Of a DNA stretch of 64,000 nucleotides, positions 11,600 to 23,553 are shown one piece after another. Each line of letters starts with the position of its first letter. The first letter of the stretch is position 1. The stretch comes from Puffinus mauretanicus (lineage: Eukaryota; Chordata; Aves; Procellariiformes; Procellariidae): the NCBI GenBank assembly GCA_023333565.1, contig JAJKFH010000052.1:1550001-1614000 (forward strand), written 5' to 3'. The notes under the pieces are model-generated. The model searched no databases, was not told the DNA's origin, and worked only from the letters and a program-made list of their open reading frames with translations. Both the position numbers and the translations under genes were made by a program.

Positions 11600-11827
11600 G
11601 CCGTGGGAGGACGGCTCTCGCGGGACGCGGCGCCGTCGCGAGAGGGGCGGGACGGGCGGGCGGGGCGGCGGGAGCCGCTGCATGTCCCAGCCCGGCGGCC
11701 CGGCCGGGCTGCACGTGGGCTCGGCGCTGGCGGGGGGCGGCGGGCAGGACCCGGACCGGGACCGGGACCGGGACCTGCTCCGGCACCGGCACCGGCGCGG
11801 GGAGGACAGCGCCGCGCCGGACCATCC
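11600..11827 (+). other. AKAP1: AKAP1 exon 1 (5' UTR, start approximate)
   Basis: A consensus donor (catcc|gtaagt, GT at 11828-11829) closes a GC-rich exon within the CpG island. The transcription start is not visible, and 11600 is a rough placement beside the GC boxes. The exon contains a GGGACC-type hexamer run (about 11750-11775) and an ATG at 11682 that opens a small upstream frame. Human AKAP1 also begins with a non-coding exon. The pairing with exon 2 is inferred. Confidence 0.55.
11682..11827 (+). other. Predicted AKAP1 upstream ORF (first part)
   Basis: ATG at 11682 opens 48 codons plus two bases up to the exon 1 donor. After splicing to exon 2 at 23554 the frame reads four more codons and stops at TGA 23564-23566, which is 11 bases before the AKAP1 start codon. 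The 52-residue product would include a charged stretch of alternating Asp-Arg and His-Arg. The start context is modest. It depends on exon 1 being used and on initiation upstream of 11682. Confidence 0.4.
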
Positions 11828-13431
11828 GTAAGTACCGCCGCGGGCCGTCGCCCGACCCCTCGGGGAGCGGCGGGGCCCGCCGCCCCGGGCTGTCAGCCGG
11901 CCAGCTCCCCTCAGCGCAGCGCCGGGGGGCCGGGGAGCGGGGCGGGGGTGCCGGGCGCGCCGTCCTCCCCGCGGGCTGCCGCTCGTTAGGCCGTGGCCGC
12001 GGCGGGAGCGGGAGCGGTCCCGCACAGCCCAAGGTCAGCGCCGCGGCGCTCGGACCCCGGCCCAGCCCGGAGGTCACCCCCGGCGGGGCGGCTGGTGCTG
12101 CCGCCCTGGCCAGAGCGTCCGGCGCGGGGCGCGGAGCGGAGGGTGCGGGGCCGCCCCCGCGCCGGCTGCCCGCAGGCACGGCGGTGGCTCCCCGCCCCGA
12201 GAGCAGCGGGCCGGGCTCTGCCGGTGCCCGCCGCGGCAGCGGCCGTGTGGCGCGGGCGGCCGGTGGGCTGCCGCAGGTGAGGGGCGCAGCGGCCGCCGTA
12301 GCCTGGCAGCGGGGCGTGAAGGCTCTCTTGCGAAGTAAGCGGCAGTTCTGAGTCTTTCAGTGGTTTTATGTGTGTTTTACTACTTATTTCCCACTCGACG
12401 GTAGCAAAGTCAATTAGTACTTTCATGAGAGAAACAGCTGTGCAGGCCAAAGGAGTCGTGTGAGTTGGTATTAAACGTGATTCATTCCCGCTGCAAACCA
12501 TGCTGTAGCTACTTAGAAATGAAAGCAAGAGATGACATAAGTGTTGCAGACTTGGTAGTAAAGATTAGGGATGCCTTGTGTTGTCTCTTGTATGTCTGGT
12601 ATGGCAAGGCTTGCTTATGTTATGGTAATAGCCAATAAAAACTGTTATTAGCAAACTTTTCATATATTGCAGTGACTTCTACTTGTTTGTAAGCCTGCAT
12701 GGAATATAGTCAGGAGCAAAGGAATTAAATTATATTGCTACTGAGGAAAGTAATGTTTCAGTAGCCTTGCTTTCCTGGAGGAATCCTTATTGTTTGACTT
12801 TTGTTTTTTTCTTTTTTCTTCTTCTTCTCCCTCCTTGAAGCAAGTAAGATCTAAGTTACTCGCATTCCAGAATTGGGCAACTTGATCTATGCCTGGCTAA
12901 GTTCTTTATCGCAGTCTAGTTAGTTACACCATGAAGCAGGGAACACAAAATGAATAGCATCTCAGTAAGGGCATCCTTTTCATGAAAGTTACCTGTAATA
13001 GCAGGAAACGGCAACAAAAGCTGCATTTGACCACAGTCCATCTGTTACAGAAAAGTAAGGGGCTGCAGAATGGAAGTAATTCTGATGTTCTGTGTTTCCA
13101 GGGTCATGTGCTGCCTTGATCAGGTTGGCGGTTGTGCTAGTACCTGCTGAGTGTTATCAGGGCCCCTATGGACTTTGTCTCAGGTGAAAGGAAATGACTT
13201 ATCGCTGGGGAAGGTAGTAGCAGGAGATGGTATCTTTACTTTTCTCCTGTTTGCTTTGTGCCTGTGAATGATCTACAGCCCTACATGTGTGCATGGTATA
13301 GCCAAGGAAGAGCACATGGCATGCTGGAGTGTGACACAACTGCTCATGAGGGAGGTATGGCTTTTTCTTGGTAGCACATGGACCAGAGCTGTCAGAGCAA
13401 CTGAGCTGAGCTTGCCCTTCTGCTGAGGGGT

Positions 13432-13475
13432 CACTGTATGACCCAGTTCAAGTCACTTAACCTCCTCTTCTTTAA
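13432..13475 (+). repeat. MIR-like SINE remnant
   Basis: The string gacccagttcaagtcactta followed by acctcct resembles the MIR core (gaccttgggcaagtcacttaacct). Short fragment in AKAP1 intron 1. Confidence 0.45.
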
Positions 13476-15600
13476 TGAGCTTCCTGTGTAAAGGGTGAAA
13501 AACTGTGCAGGCATCTGCTGAGCTACTGTACCTGTCACCTAGTAATCTCAATGTACCTGTGATTCTGAAAAAGGATAGGACAGCTTTACTGCATGCATCT
13601 TGATGGCACAGTTTAGTTTTTGATTAATTGGTTTGCTTGCATGTGCAAGTTAAGTTAAAAGGAGCAAGAAGCCGGTAGAACTTGAGCTGTGCTTGAAGCT
13701 TTCTAGAATCCACCTTACTGCATCGCGTGCTGTCCTGGTACCACTCATCTGGCAGTCCCTCAGCTTCTGTTTCAGTGTTTCACTGAGCTCTTGAAGGACT
13801 TCCAAAAGCTCTCGTGGGACACCAGTGCTGGGGGACTTGGGCAGGTGAATCTCACCACGATTGTAACAGTATCTTGTACAACAGGGCTACAGGCTGTTCG
13901 CTCTCGGACAGGAAACAAATTATATTGTTAGGTTTGGAGGGTCTGCACGGACAGTGCTGCAGGAACCCGGTTGTTGTGTGTTCTGGTAGCTGCTTCTTAC
14001 TTACGTGTGCTCTCCTTAGTAGCACCGAGTTTAGATGCTCATCCTAGGAACCAGATTCCTTCTTCAAGATCTCTGGAGATGCTTTGAGATACTAATACTG
14101 AAAATCATCACCTGCTTAGAAAGCCTTGGCTTTAACCTAGACATTCCACAATGCCTGAAATCAGACAACAGGAATTCCCCTCACCACCCAGGGTGCGAGA
14201 TGAAGGTACCTGCAGTTCAGATGCACCACGGTACGTCGGTTCCCAGTTCCTGCAGATTCTCTTGGGAGTTAACTGCGACAGGAGTTTGAGGATTGCAGCC
14301 AAAGCTGTTCAGAGCCAGAAGCAGTTGACTTGCTACGTTGAGACTCTTGTGTTCATTTTGAAAACATTGCAGGCTGACTTCAGGGGTATTTGAGAGCAAG
14401 TACACTTTTGCAGTAGTAGAGTTATCTGAAGAGCATAATGCTTTAAAAGCAACATACCCCACTTATCTATGGCTCTCATCTTTCATGTGCACTTAACTGA
14501 TGTGAAAAAATTATATAAGGCATTTCTAGTGTCCAAGGAGACTGTAATAAGATCAGGGTATCCCAGGTGCCCTTAGCAACATCTAGAAGTAATAAAAAAC
14601 ATTAATTAAAACATTAATTACTTTTAATTGTTTAATGTTTCAGATCTAATGACTAGCCTTTTTAAAATCCTGATTTCTAACTACAGTGCTTCTGTGGAAC
14701 TCAATGCAAATGGCTGGTTAAACTTCATGAAGTGATGATTAACTTTGGGCAGCCACTTTCAGATACTTGGAAGAAGATATTTTATTCAGCAGGTGCTTAG
14801 TATTCCCTGGATATTAAGGCTGTTGAGTTTGCTTCTCGTGGGGATTGCTGAAGGTGATATGTTTGCATGTCACTCACTGCTTTTGCAAATGATCTGTCTT
14901 CAGTTGTTTTACTGAGGTTTTTTTTTTATTGTCCACTACATGGATTCTGTTTAACTTTGCTGCTTCTGCATTTTGTACCCTGGCTGGAAGCGGAGTCTGA
15001 ATTTATGGGCCCTGTGCATTACTATTAGCAGAGTTGAATATTTCATAAAAAAGCATTTAAAATCATTCTTCAGCAAACAAATCACTGCTTGTAGACCTGA
15101 AGAGGTCCTGATTGCCTTTGACCTCTGCTGCCACCTGGCAATGAGGATGAGAAACTTACCATGTGCTGTAGCTGATTTTGACTCCCTGTGTATAAATAGC
15201 AGCAGTTCCTGGCAAAAACTTACGGTCTGCATGTGCCTCTTGTATTGGGGGCATTAGCTTTGCATAGGGATAAATCTGTGAATTGGAAACTTGAAGTCTC
15301 TGGAACAAAGATTGGAGAATGTATCCCCATAAATCTTAGGGCTGTGACCCTGCAGTTTCCCCTTCCTTAAAGAGGAGCTTCTTTTGTTACGAGCTTGGAC
15401 TTGTATTCCATTTCTTCTTGAAATCTTAGGAAGATTTTTTTGGTGTTCAGGGGTGCAGGGAAGAAATTTGCACACCACTGCCCTAAAATATTTCAAGTTG
15501 AGTGGAGTATGATGTTCTGTTTACTGCCTGGTAAAGAGGATGGGCTCCCATCTCTCGAGTTGGAGTACCTATTTTCTATTCCTTGTGTTTCCTCCAACTC

Positions 15601-15645
15601 AATGTGACTGTAGGAAGGTCACTTAATCTGTGTCTTGGCTTTGCT
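15601..15645 (+). repeat. MIR-like SINE remnant
   Basis: The string tgtgactgtaggaaggtcac followed by ttaatctgtgtcttgg matches the MIR core and its tail (tgtgaccttgggcaagtcac, ttaacctctgtgcctc) with several changes. AKAP1 intron 1. Confidence 0.45.
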
Positions 15646-17403
15646 TTTTAAAAAAAAGGACTGTCAAAGCTGAGGAAAGGAGGCAGCCTGCAGTCTTTGG
15701 GGGAAGCCTTTCTGTGTAGAACAGCCCCTAGCGTAATTTGGGCGAGGGCCTGTAGGTGCTACTGTAATACGGATCAAAGTGAAGCATGTCTCGCTGATTA
15801 GAGCTCAAGTATGTGGTGTAACTTCTTGTAGCAAGCTTGTTAATGCATACAAGTTATCTTCCTGCTTGTTCAGTCTAAATGACTCAGTGAAACCTTTGCT
15901 GTTCCTTCCTAGTGTAGATGAATATAGAGTGCCTTTTTCACAAATGTTTGATATTCTTCCTCTCTGTATGCTTCTGCGACTTATTCTCAGCAAACCAAGC
16001 CCTGGGCACAAGGCTTCCACCTGAACAACACCGCTTTTTGCTTTTCTGTTTAAGTCTAGTCCAGCTTTTGTTTTGAAAAGCTGTTTATCAAGGTCTCGTT
16101 GCTGTGCACAGTAAACCTCCTGGTGAGCAGGTCTGGATGCTGTTCTCCAGACGCCCATTTGGTCTCAGTGCTGTCTCTTACAGCGGTATCAGTATGTTGT
16201 GATGTAAACCTCACCATTCTGTCTCCTTGAAAATTCAAGTCTGTTTTTTGTCTTGTGTGCAGAGTATATTGGAAGCCTTTGGTTCGTCTCTGCTCCTGAG
16301 TGTTGTGCTTGCCTGTTTTGTGGAAATTGATCTAGATGCCAGGCGTTTGACTTAGCTGCTTGCTTTCAAATTTTAATTTATAAGCTGCACCTGTAGTGGA
16401 CACTACACTATGTTGCCCATAGCAAGGGCTGCATTAGCTTCATTGATGTAGAAGCAAACACAAAATGCTAAGTATTGGATGTATTTTTTCTGAAATTCTG
16501 GAAAATAATTTGTTCTATTCTCCAACCTGGGTGAAAATGCAGAAAGAATAAAAGATGATAAAATCTGGATTTGGGGAAAATTTTTGTAATGTGTTGGTAG
16601 ATTATAAAGGTAATAAAAACTGCTTTGCCTGTAGTGTGGATGACTGATTCTCTTTAGTCTTCTATGAAAAATGCTTTTGAAAGAGTTGAATCTGGACTGG
16701 TAGGTGTGTCGAGGAGGTAGTTGTTCATAAAGAATCCCAACAACTCATGTCTTAGCCTCTTGGCTGTAAAAGTGCTGTTCATTTCCCCGTCAGGGATACC
16801 TGTGCACAGGGTGGGTTAGTCTGAATCGGAGGACTTTCTCTGCAGTTTAAAGCCGGGTGATCATAGAAAGATCGTGTGGCCTCTGGCTTATGTGCTAAAC
16901 TCTTTTGACTAGCTTGAAGAGGCAGAATGTTTGGTCTGGCTCTGTTTCTGGAGTGGACTCCAAAACTGGCCAAAAAAAAAAAAAAAAACAACCAAATTTT
17001 GAGGAATAGCCAAGAAAGATAAAGGTGGTATTGGTAAAGTGGTGCAGAAGTGGCTTCTGAAGTTTGCTTCTGTATCTGAGATACCTTTTTGGCAAAGCAG
17101 TGAAAAATTGATCTTGCCTTCCTCTGTAATAGAGGATTCACAGGGAGACACTAGCTTGGTTGAGGAAAGTATAAATAATGAAACGATTGGAGCAGGATGG
17201 TAATAAGATATAAAGTGCAGTAAGGAGCTTGATGGTCTGATAGGGTTAATGTTAATTACAAAGTGTAACCTGTGGCTTATTGCATAGCAGGAGTGATCAG
17301 CTCAGGGCCTTGCATTAATCCGTTAGGCAGTGCAGGTGGTGAGGGTTGCTGGTGGTCGGTGTTTGCATATATATGAGCTTCTTGGTGATTTCCAACACAT
17401 CTG

Positions 17404-17560
17404 TAAAAAAAAAAAAAAAAAAACAAAAAAACCAAAAAAACCAAAAAAAAACAAAAACAAAAAAAAACCAAACCCCAACAAAAAAACAACAACCAAAAAC
17501 CCAAAACAAAAAAAAACCACCACCAACAAAAAAACCAAAACACAACAACAACAAAACCCC
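17404..17560. repeat. A-rich / AC low-complexity block
   Basis: About 155 bases of A runs broken by C or CC (aaaaccaaaaa-type), with almost no G or T. It looks like a decayed poly(A) or simple repeat rather than a gene. The Lys/Asn-rich and Phe-rich frames it generates are artefacts. Confidence 0.9.
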
Positions 17561-20500
17561 CTACAGTTTGGCTAGGCTGATACTTTTATTGTAAACCTCT
17601 GCTTTCGAGTGTGTAAATAGAAACTGTTCCAAGTCCTGCTTTGGCCTAGAAGTGATACTGCTGGAGCTGTGGAGCTGTGCTGGGCCACTATTTGGCTCCT
17701 GAGTAGGAGAAAATACACAGAAGCAGCAACTGTAAAATGAAATATTAATAAAGCCTGGGCCATCAGTGTAGCAGCTTCAGCTGCAAAGGAGGGGAGTGAG
17801 CTGTTGTAGGAACATCAGTGAAGCTGGTTACACTGAAAGCAGTTTTTATCTTAGAGATAAAAGACAGCCTGGTGTTGGTGGTGTTTCTTGTTCCAGAGCT
17901 CTAGTTTAGCTCTACAACAACCAGCTTTTTCAGCCTTTTACTTATGTCGTAATTTATCACTCTGCAAATAGGACTGTTGGTTCTTAAATATTTTAAGGTT
18001 GTGGACTGGCTTCCTCAGTAGTTTTCATTCACAGCAGAGACTGTTTCATGAGCTCTGTAGCCCATGTTAACTGGGCTGTGGAAAGGCGGTATTGCTTAAG
18101 GTGTATCTCTTGCTGTTCTTGTCTTTCAGTACTGGTGTTTGAAGCAGAAATTGCTGCAGAACCTTTAATTATTTAAGTATAGAGAAACTTACCTCTTCAC
18201 TTCTGTTTAAAGTAAGTGCCATCCAGTTTGAGGTCTTGCTTGCCTGGCTCCTACCTGTCTTTGGATGTTTGTAGCTACTGAGTCCTGTCTTCTGAGCTCT
18301 CACCTCCGGGTGGTGTTGGTTTTGATGGTGGTACACCAGGCTGGCCTGGGAGAAGAGTGTGGGAAAGGCTGCGAAGTCTTGTGGTGGATTGACACCCTGG
18401 CGATCAGGAGTGTGCGATGTAGTGGCTTGCAGCCCGGTGACACGGCAGGCCACTGTGACCTCACAGATCCGTCCTGTGAGGTCAGCTTCTGTGACGCTAA
18501 CCTGTGTGGGTATAAAACCTCTTTGGAGCGTGGTTCAAACTGGAGAGCGGAGACGGACCTAGAAGCAGGTGGTCCCTCCGTTGTGGACTCTCTGCCTCCT
18601 TTATCTTTATATGAAAGACAAAGAAGCTGCAGTTTAGATACTGCAATCCCACATGCCGATTCAACTTTCAATGGAAATATGCCTCACACCAAAGGTAGGT
18701 CAAGTAAGTCTTTCTATGTCTGTTTCTGTGCAGTAATTTCTCTTACTTTAATCTTAATGGTAGGGCCTCCAGTTCTTTAGGTTTTTGTCAACTCCTGTTC
18801 TTATGCCTCCTATAAGGCAGAGCATGTGCTGCTGGTTATTTTTAGCATGGAAAATTTTAAGAGCCCACGTGGTCCCATTTAGTTTTAACTGTGCCAGCCT
18901 CGTCCAGTTCTCTTTCACCCAGATAGTATTTATTTCCCGAGTGCTGTATTGCTAACTATAGGGTTTGTAGGGAGGCATCCTGGCCTTGCTGTTGAAGCTA
19001 CATTTCTAATTTAGCTGCCTGCTCTGTGATCCTTCAGGACGGTCTTTTAATTCCATCCTTGACTTCCACTGCTTTTGGTGTCTGGAAGCGTAACCTCTCA
19101 AGTGCTGGGAAGCATAGAGGCAGGGCATGGGGGCTCAGTCACTGGGGAGTTGTCCTTGTCTCTCTTCTTGTAGAGACTTGAAGCAGCTTGCCCCCAGAAC
19201 AGACCTTCTTGTGCGTAGAAAGCCCTGAAAATCTGGAGCAAGTGCTTACTGAGCTCTCCTCTCAGACCTTGAGAATGAATTATCTGGCTTCTCTGTGAAC
19301 CTCGTGCTGCAAACATTTCTAACCTTATAAGGATGTGTATACTGAAGGATTGTTTGTCCTGGCTAGAGAAACAAGGTGGCTTAAAACTGCTCTGGGACCC
19401 TAATGCGAACAAGTAGAATAAGTTGACTGTCCTTGGCTTTTTTTTTAAGGTAGGCGAGTGTGTGTGCATTCATTCTTGTCCTCATCTCCCTGATCTTTAC
19501 CAGTTTTCCATAAATCAAGTCAGGATACAGATTTGGAGAGCTGACTGACCCCTACTCTCCCCTTGGTGTCTTAATCCCATCCTGACCTACTGTGGGGATT
19601 ATTTAGCAAGTTGGAAAAGTCTCATGTCCTAGCTGCAGCTCTCCGGCCATGCCTTGATATAAGGTGTGACATTTAGACCGGATTCCTGACATGCCAGAAG
19701 GAGGTGGAAGTGGCTGGTGGCGCAGGGTGAGCGCGTACAGTGTGCGAGCTCTGCGCTAGCTCAGCTCTATTTTTGGTGCGGGACTGCATGGGGCCCTGCA
19801 TGTTGGGAAGTGGCACTGGGGCATCCAGCGCTTCACACTGGTTCTGGCTTTTTCAAGCTGATTGTCTCCAGCCCATAGCCTCTGGAGCGGCTGCGCCCCT
19901 CCAGCTGGCTCCTCCTGCCTGGAGAGCGCAAGGACAGTCGGGCCAGGCTCCCTCCAGTTTGGCAGCGTTTAAGGCCATGTGATTTGACAAGTTGCCATTT
20001 TCTGTTCTGCTGCGGGCAGGAAAATCCCAGGCTTTCTTCCCCTTATGTGTTTAAATGATCCCATTGCCCCTGCAGTCCTGAACTGGCCATCAAATTGGCA
20101 ATGGAGAGAGGGTTTTGTCGCTCTTAAACGTGTTGGGAAATGCATGTGGGCTTTAGGAGCAATCCTGTGGAGGAAGTGAGAGAAGTATGTGCTGCATCTT
20201 ACAACCGTTCGGTTGAGCGGGTTAAAATCAGCCATCTTCTAGGCATCACATAAAGAGCGACATTGTGACCGGCATATCAAAATCGGGCCACCAAAGTCTT
20301 CCTATCATGTTTATGTAAGGACATGTTTGTTGGCGTTAACTGTACCGTAGCCAACCCTGTGCTTTAGGATGTCTGCTGGCATCTTGTGCAGAGCCACTGC
20401 CTTTTATCCCTTTCTAGTTGATGGAAGGATGTGGAATTCCCATTTAACACGATCACTGACAGTGTAGTGCAGCTCTTGCTAAAGCTAGTCAAATTAAAAC

Positions 20501-22306
20501 CAGGAAATTAATGAGCTTCGCAAGGAGCAGTCAGCTAATCCACCAGTCCCCATTGATCTAAATATCACAGAAGAGTGAAGATTTTCATCTTAAATGATAT
20601 TAATGTTTAAAATGACTCTTAGAACTGTTCTGTCTGCCAGGCTTCGGGACAGGCCTGTCCCTCTGTGGGGCATCCTGCCACTGTCTTCCTGCGCTGCAGA
20701 ATTGTGTCGGACTATTGTTTGTACAGTTGGTGCAACTTAATAGGGAATCGGATAATAATAGGGCTGTCTGTTTAATCAGGAAAGCTTGCTGGGAATGGAC
20801 TTGTGTGAGCTACTTTAATTTGAGTTTGTGGTACGCCTGTGAGACAGCTTGTAGGGTGGTTCTGCGTTAATTATAACAACTTAAGCGGACAGCAGATGAG
20901 CACTCGCAGTGGCTCACAATGTGCCATTGTGCTGTAAAGCATAAATGTGAACCTTTTGTCTTAGGAATGTACAGACTTCACCCTTTCTGTTTACTAAGTT
21001 TCAAAAACCAAACATCCAAATTATTGTGTAGGTTTTTTGGTTTTTTAATTCCAAATCTCAGGTGTTGCCGTTAACCGAAAGTTCATCCTCAGCGGTGAGC
21101 CCTGCTACCTGACTGTATAAAGCCAGCTGGAAGTAACTTTGATTTAGAAGATGTCAGATATGAATGTCCAGTGAGCAGACTCAAGTTTCCTGTCTAGAAC
21201 AACATAAATATACTGGAGATGTTATGGATTTCTTTGATTTGGGATTGAGCAAGACATTTTCTAGTCCCTATTTTTGCCATTCATTTATTTAAGTGCCTCA
21301 GTCGTTAGGACTCTGTGGTAAACAGTACGGAAGCAAGGCTGGCGTCCGAGCTAGCTTGGATTAAGTTGTGTGTTTGCTCCTGTGGGATGGGAGGGTGTGC
21401 CTGGAGGAGGTGAGAAATCTGGAGTGAATATTAAATTATCTGAGGCTTGGATGCTGGGTTTGAGCCTGAGGGAGGCATGTTTTTGTCCCCCAGCTAGAAT
21501 GTAATCAGCTCCTCATGAAAATCGGGGCCCCGAAGGAGAGTTGTGTTTGGAAGCCGTGGTCAGAATGCTTGCTCTGATAACAAAAGTTTTTTTCCGGTTG
21601 AGACAGACTAAGCATAGTTGACAGACTGACTTGATTGTCTTCTCTTGTCTAAGAAATATTATGCTTCTGAGGAGGAACTAGATAATACTCTTTTCCAGTG
21701 GGTGGTTCCCATTTCTAGGACTTTGCTATCTCCTGAAAACAATCTTTATTTCTGTTGTTCATTAGCAAAAGTCTTGAGGCCTGTTTGGAGAAAAGTCTGT
21801 CGTGTGTAAGCATTGTCAGACATGTGGTGTTTTGCTTTAATTCCTGCTCAGTGAAAATATAAACTGCAAGTGCTTTGCAGCAAGGCTGTTTTGGGGACGT
21901 GGGTAACTGTTTAGCTTTGTGTTCCAGCTGTAGACTTTCCTTAAGGAAAAGGAGAGGTGTGTCAGCCCTGCCTCGTATAACCCAGGTGAGACTTGTAAAT
22001 GGGGGAGCATCACTGGGACATGAGTCTCAGTGGTGTCCAGGTGGGGAAGGGTTCACATGCTTTCTAGAGTAAAAGGAAAAGCTTTCAACTCTTCAAAGTC
22101 AGAGGAGCAACAGCTGTCAACATAGTAAATTCAAATGTCGAACAAAGTTTGCAGCTGGCAGTTCCTAAGTTGTAGTGTCTCTATCCAGGCTGCATTTGCT
22201 AGACAAATACCGCTATTATAAGGGTGTTATAGCATATTTCCCATCTTCACTACTGCAAAATCTTTTAGAGGGACTTCTGTTTATTGGGAGACACTTGCTT
22301 CATCAG

Positions 22307-22890
22307 TGTTGTGGTTTAACCCCAGCTGGCAACTAAGCACCACAGAGCTGCTCCTGCTCGCTCACTTCCCGCCAGTGGGATGGGGGAGAGAATTGGAAGG
22401 GTAAAAGTGAGAAAGCTCGTGGGTTGAGATAAAGACAGTTTAATAGGGAAAGCAAAAGCCGCACATGCAAGCGAAGCAAAACAAGGAATTTATTCACTGC
22501 TTCCCATCGGCAGGCAGGTGTTCAGCCATCTCCATCACGCAAAACGGTTACTTGGGAAGACTAACAGCATCACTCCCAACGACTCCCCCTCCTTCTTCTT
22601 CCCCCAGCTCTATATGCTGAGTGTGACGCCATATGGTATGGGATGTCCCTTTGGTCAGTTGGGGTGAGCTGTCCCGGCTGTGTCCCCTCCCAGCTCCTTG
22701 TGCACCCCCAGCCTCCTCACTGGTGGGGTGGGGTGAGGAGCAGAAAAGGCCTTGACTCTGTGTAAGCCCTGCTCAGCAGTGACTAAAACATCCCTGTGAT
22801 ATCAACACTGTTTCCAGCACAAATCCAAAACATAGCCCTGTACTAGCTACTATAAAGAAAATTAACTCTACCCCAGCCAAAACCAGCAGA
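22307..22890 (-). mobile_element. Solo LTR of an avian endogenous retrovirus
   Basis: A 584-bp element bounded by an exact 5-bp target duplication ATCAG (22302-22306 and 22891-22895). Its sequence is the familiar bird LTR with ttgtggtttaaccccagc at the + strand left end and agccaaaaccagca at the right. The sense orientation is minus: on that strand there is a decayed TATA region (gcatatagagc) and an intact AATAAA (complement of tttatt at 22489-22494). There is no internal retroviral sequence, so it arose by LTR-LTR recombination. It lies 663 bp upstream of AKAP1 exon 2, antisense to the gene. Confidence 0.88.
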
Positions 22891-23553
22891 ATCAGGCTGT
22901 ATTTGCTCTTTATTTGGGAATTCCTACACTGTGCGCATAAAAGTAAATGGAGTAGCTGCATGTTGCTGTTTAGCTCCTACTTCCTGCAGACTTCAGCCGT
23001 GTGCCTGCACACCAGCCTCTTGCAATGCTGTGGATGAGAACGTTAGCAAAGCCCTTCACCTTCAGTGAGTTATGTTTTAAAGAAGTGTGTGTTGTCAACC
23101 TATAAAACTCTCGGGAATGTGATGCTGCCTTTGAAGCGGAGAACTGGGGAGACCTGCAGCGTATCAAGTCTGTGTCTTGAAACGCTTGTGGTACAGCTGT
23201 GTTGCGAACCCAGCCTGATGGTGGAGAGACTTGCAGTGCTGGATGCTGTCCTTGTGTGTAGTACTGACCTGCAAAGGTGAGACAGGAGAAAGAAGGTGAA
23301 ATTGTTTTAAGTGTAAAGGTGAGGTAAGGTCAAATTGATGAGTATAATGGTGAGAAATGTCCAGATATCCCTAGCCTTAGGTAAGGGTCTTGTTCTGTGG
23401 TCTGCTGGTGGAGAAGAGATGTGAAGTTTAAAGAGCGTCTGGAAAACAAGCCTGTTCATGCTAATCAAAATACCTCAAGGCATTTATGAACGTTTAGCCT
23501 TCCTGTTACCTTCCCTGTGACTATTTTAACATGGTTTCTGTTTCTTCTTCTAG

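Larger units (their letters stand above)
11080..12330 (+). promoter_or_regulatory. AKAP1: AKAP1 CpG-island promoter
   Basis: About 1.25 kb of very high GC and CpG density surrounds the predicted exon 1. It contains runs of GC boxes (gggcgg type, about 11645-11670), an NRF-1-type site (11586-11597), an inverted pair of CTCTCGCG/CGCGAGAG (11615-11622 and 11637-11644) and an E-box CACGTG (11712-11717). There is no TATA box, which fits dispersed initiation from a housekeeping promoter. Long open frames on both strands here are compositional. A divergent transcript is possible but unsupported. Confidence 0.8.
11828..23553 (+). other. AKAP1: AKAP1 intron 1
   Basis: Begins gtaagt and ends ttcttcttctag. 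It is 11.7 kb, the largest intron of the gene. It contains two MIR-like remnants, an A-rich low-complexity block (17404-17560) and a solo LTR (22307-22890). No exon is supported inside. A 171-codon open frame at 18265-18780 was considered and rejected. Confidence 0.65.

Noticed and set aside
11024..12025. 333-codon minus-strand frame in the CpG island
   Set aside because: Arg/Pro/Gly/Ala composition typical of GC-rich DNA, overlapping frames in all phases, no recognisable domain, and it covers the AKAP1 promoter.
17277..17594. Phe-rich and Lys/Asn-rich frames on both strands
   Set aside because: Generated by the A/C low-complexity block.
18265..18780. 171-codon + strand frame in AKAP1 intron 1
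   Set aside because: No homology I recognise and no flanking exon structure fitting AKAP1.
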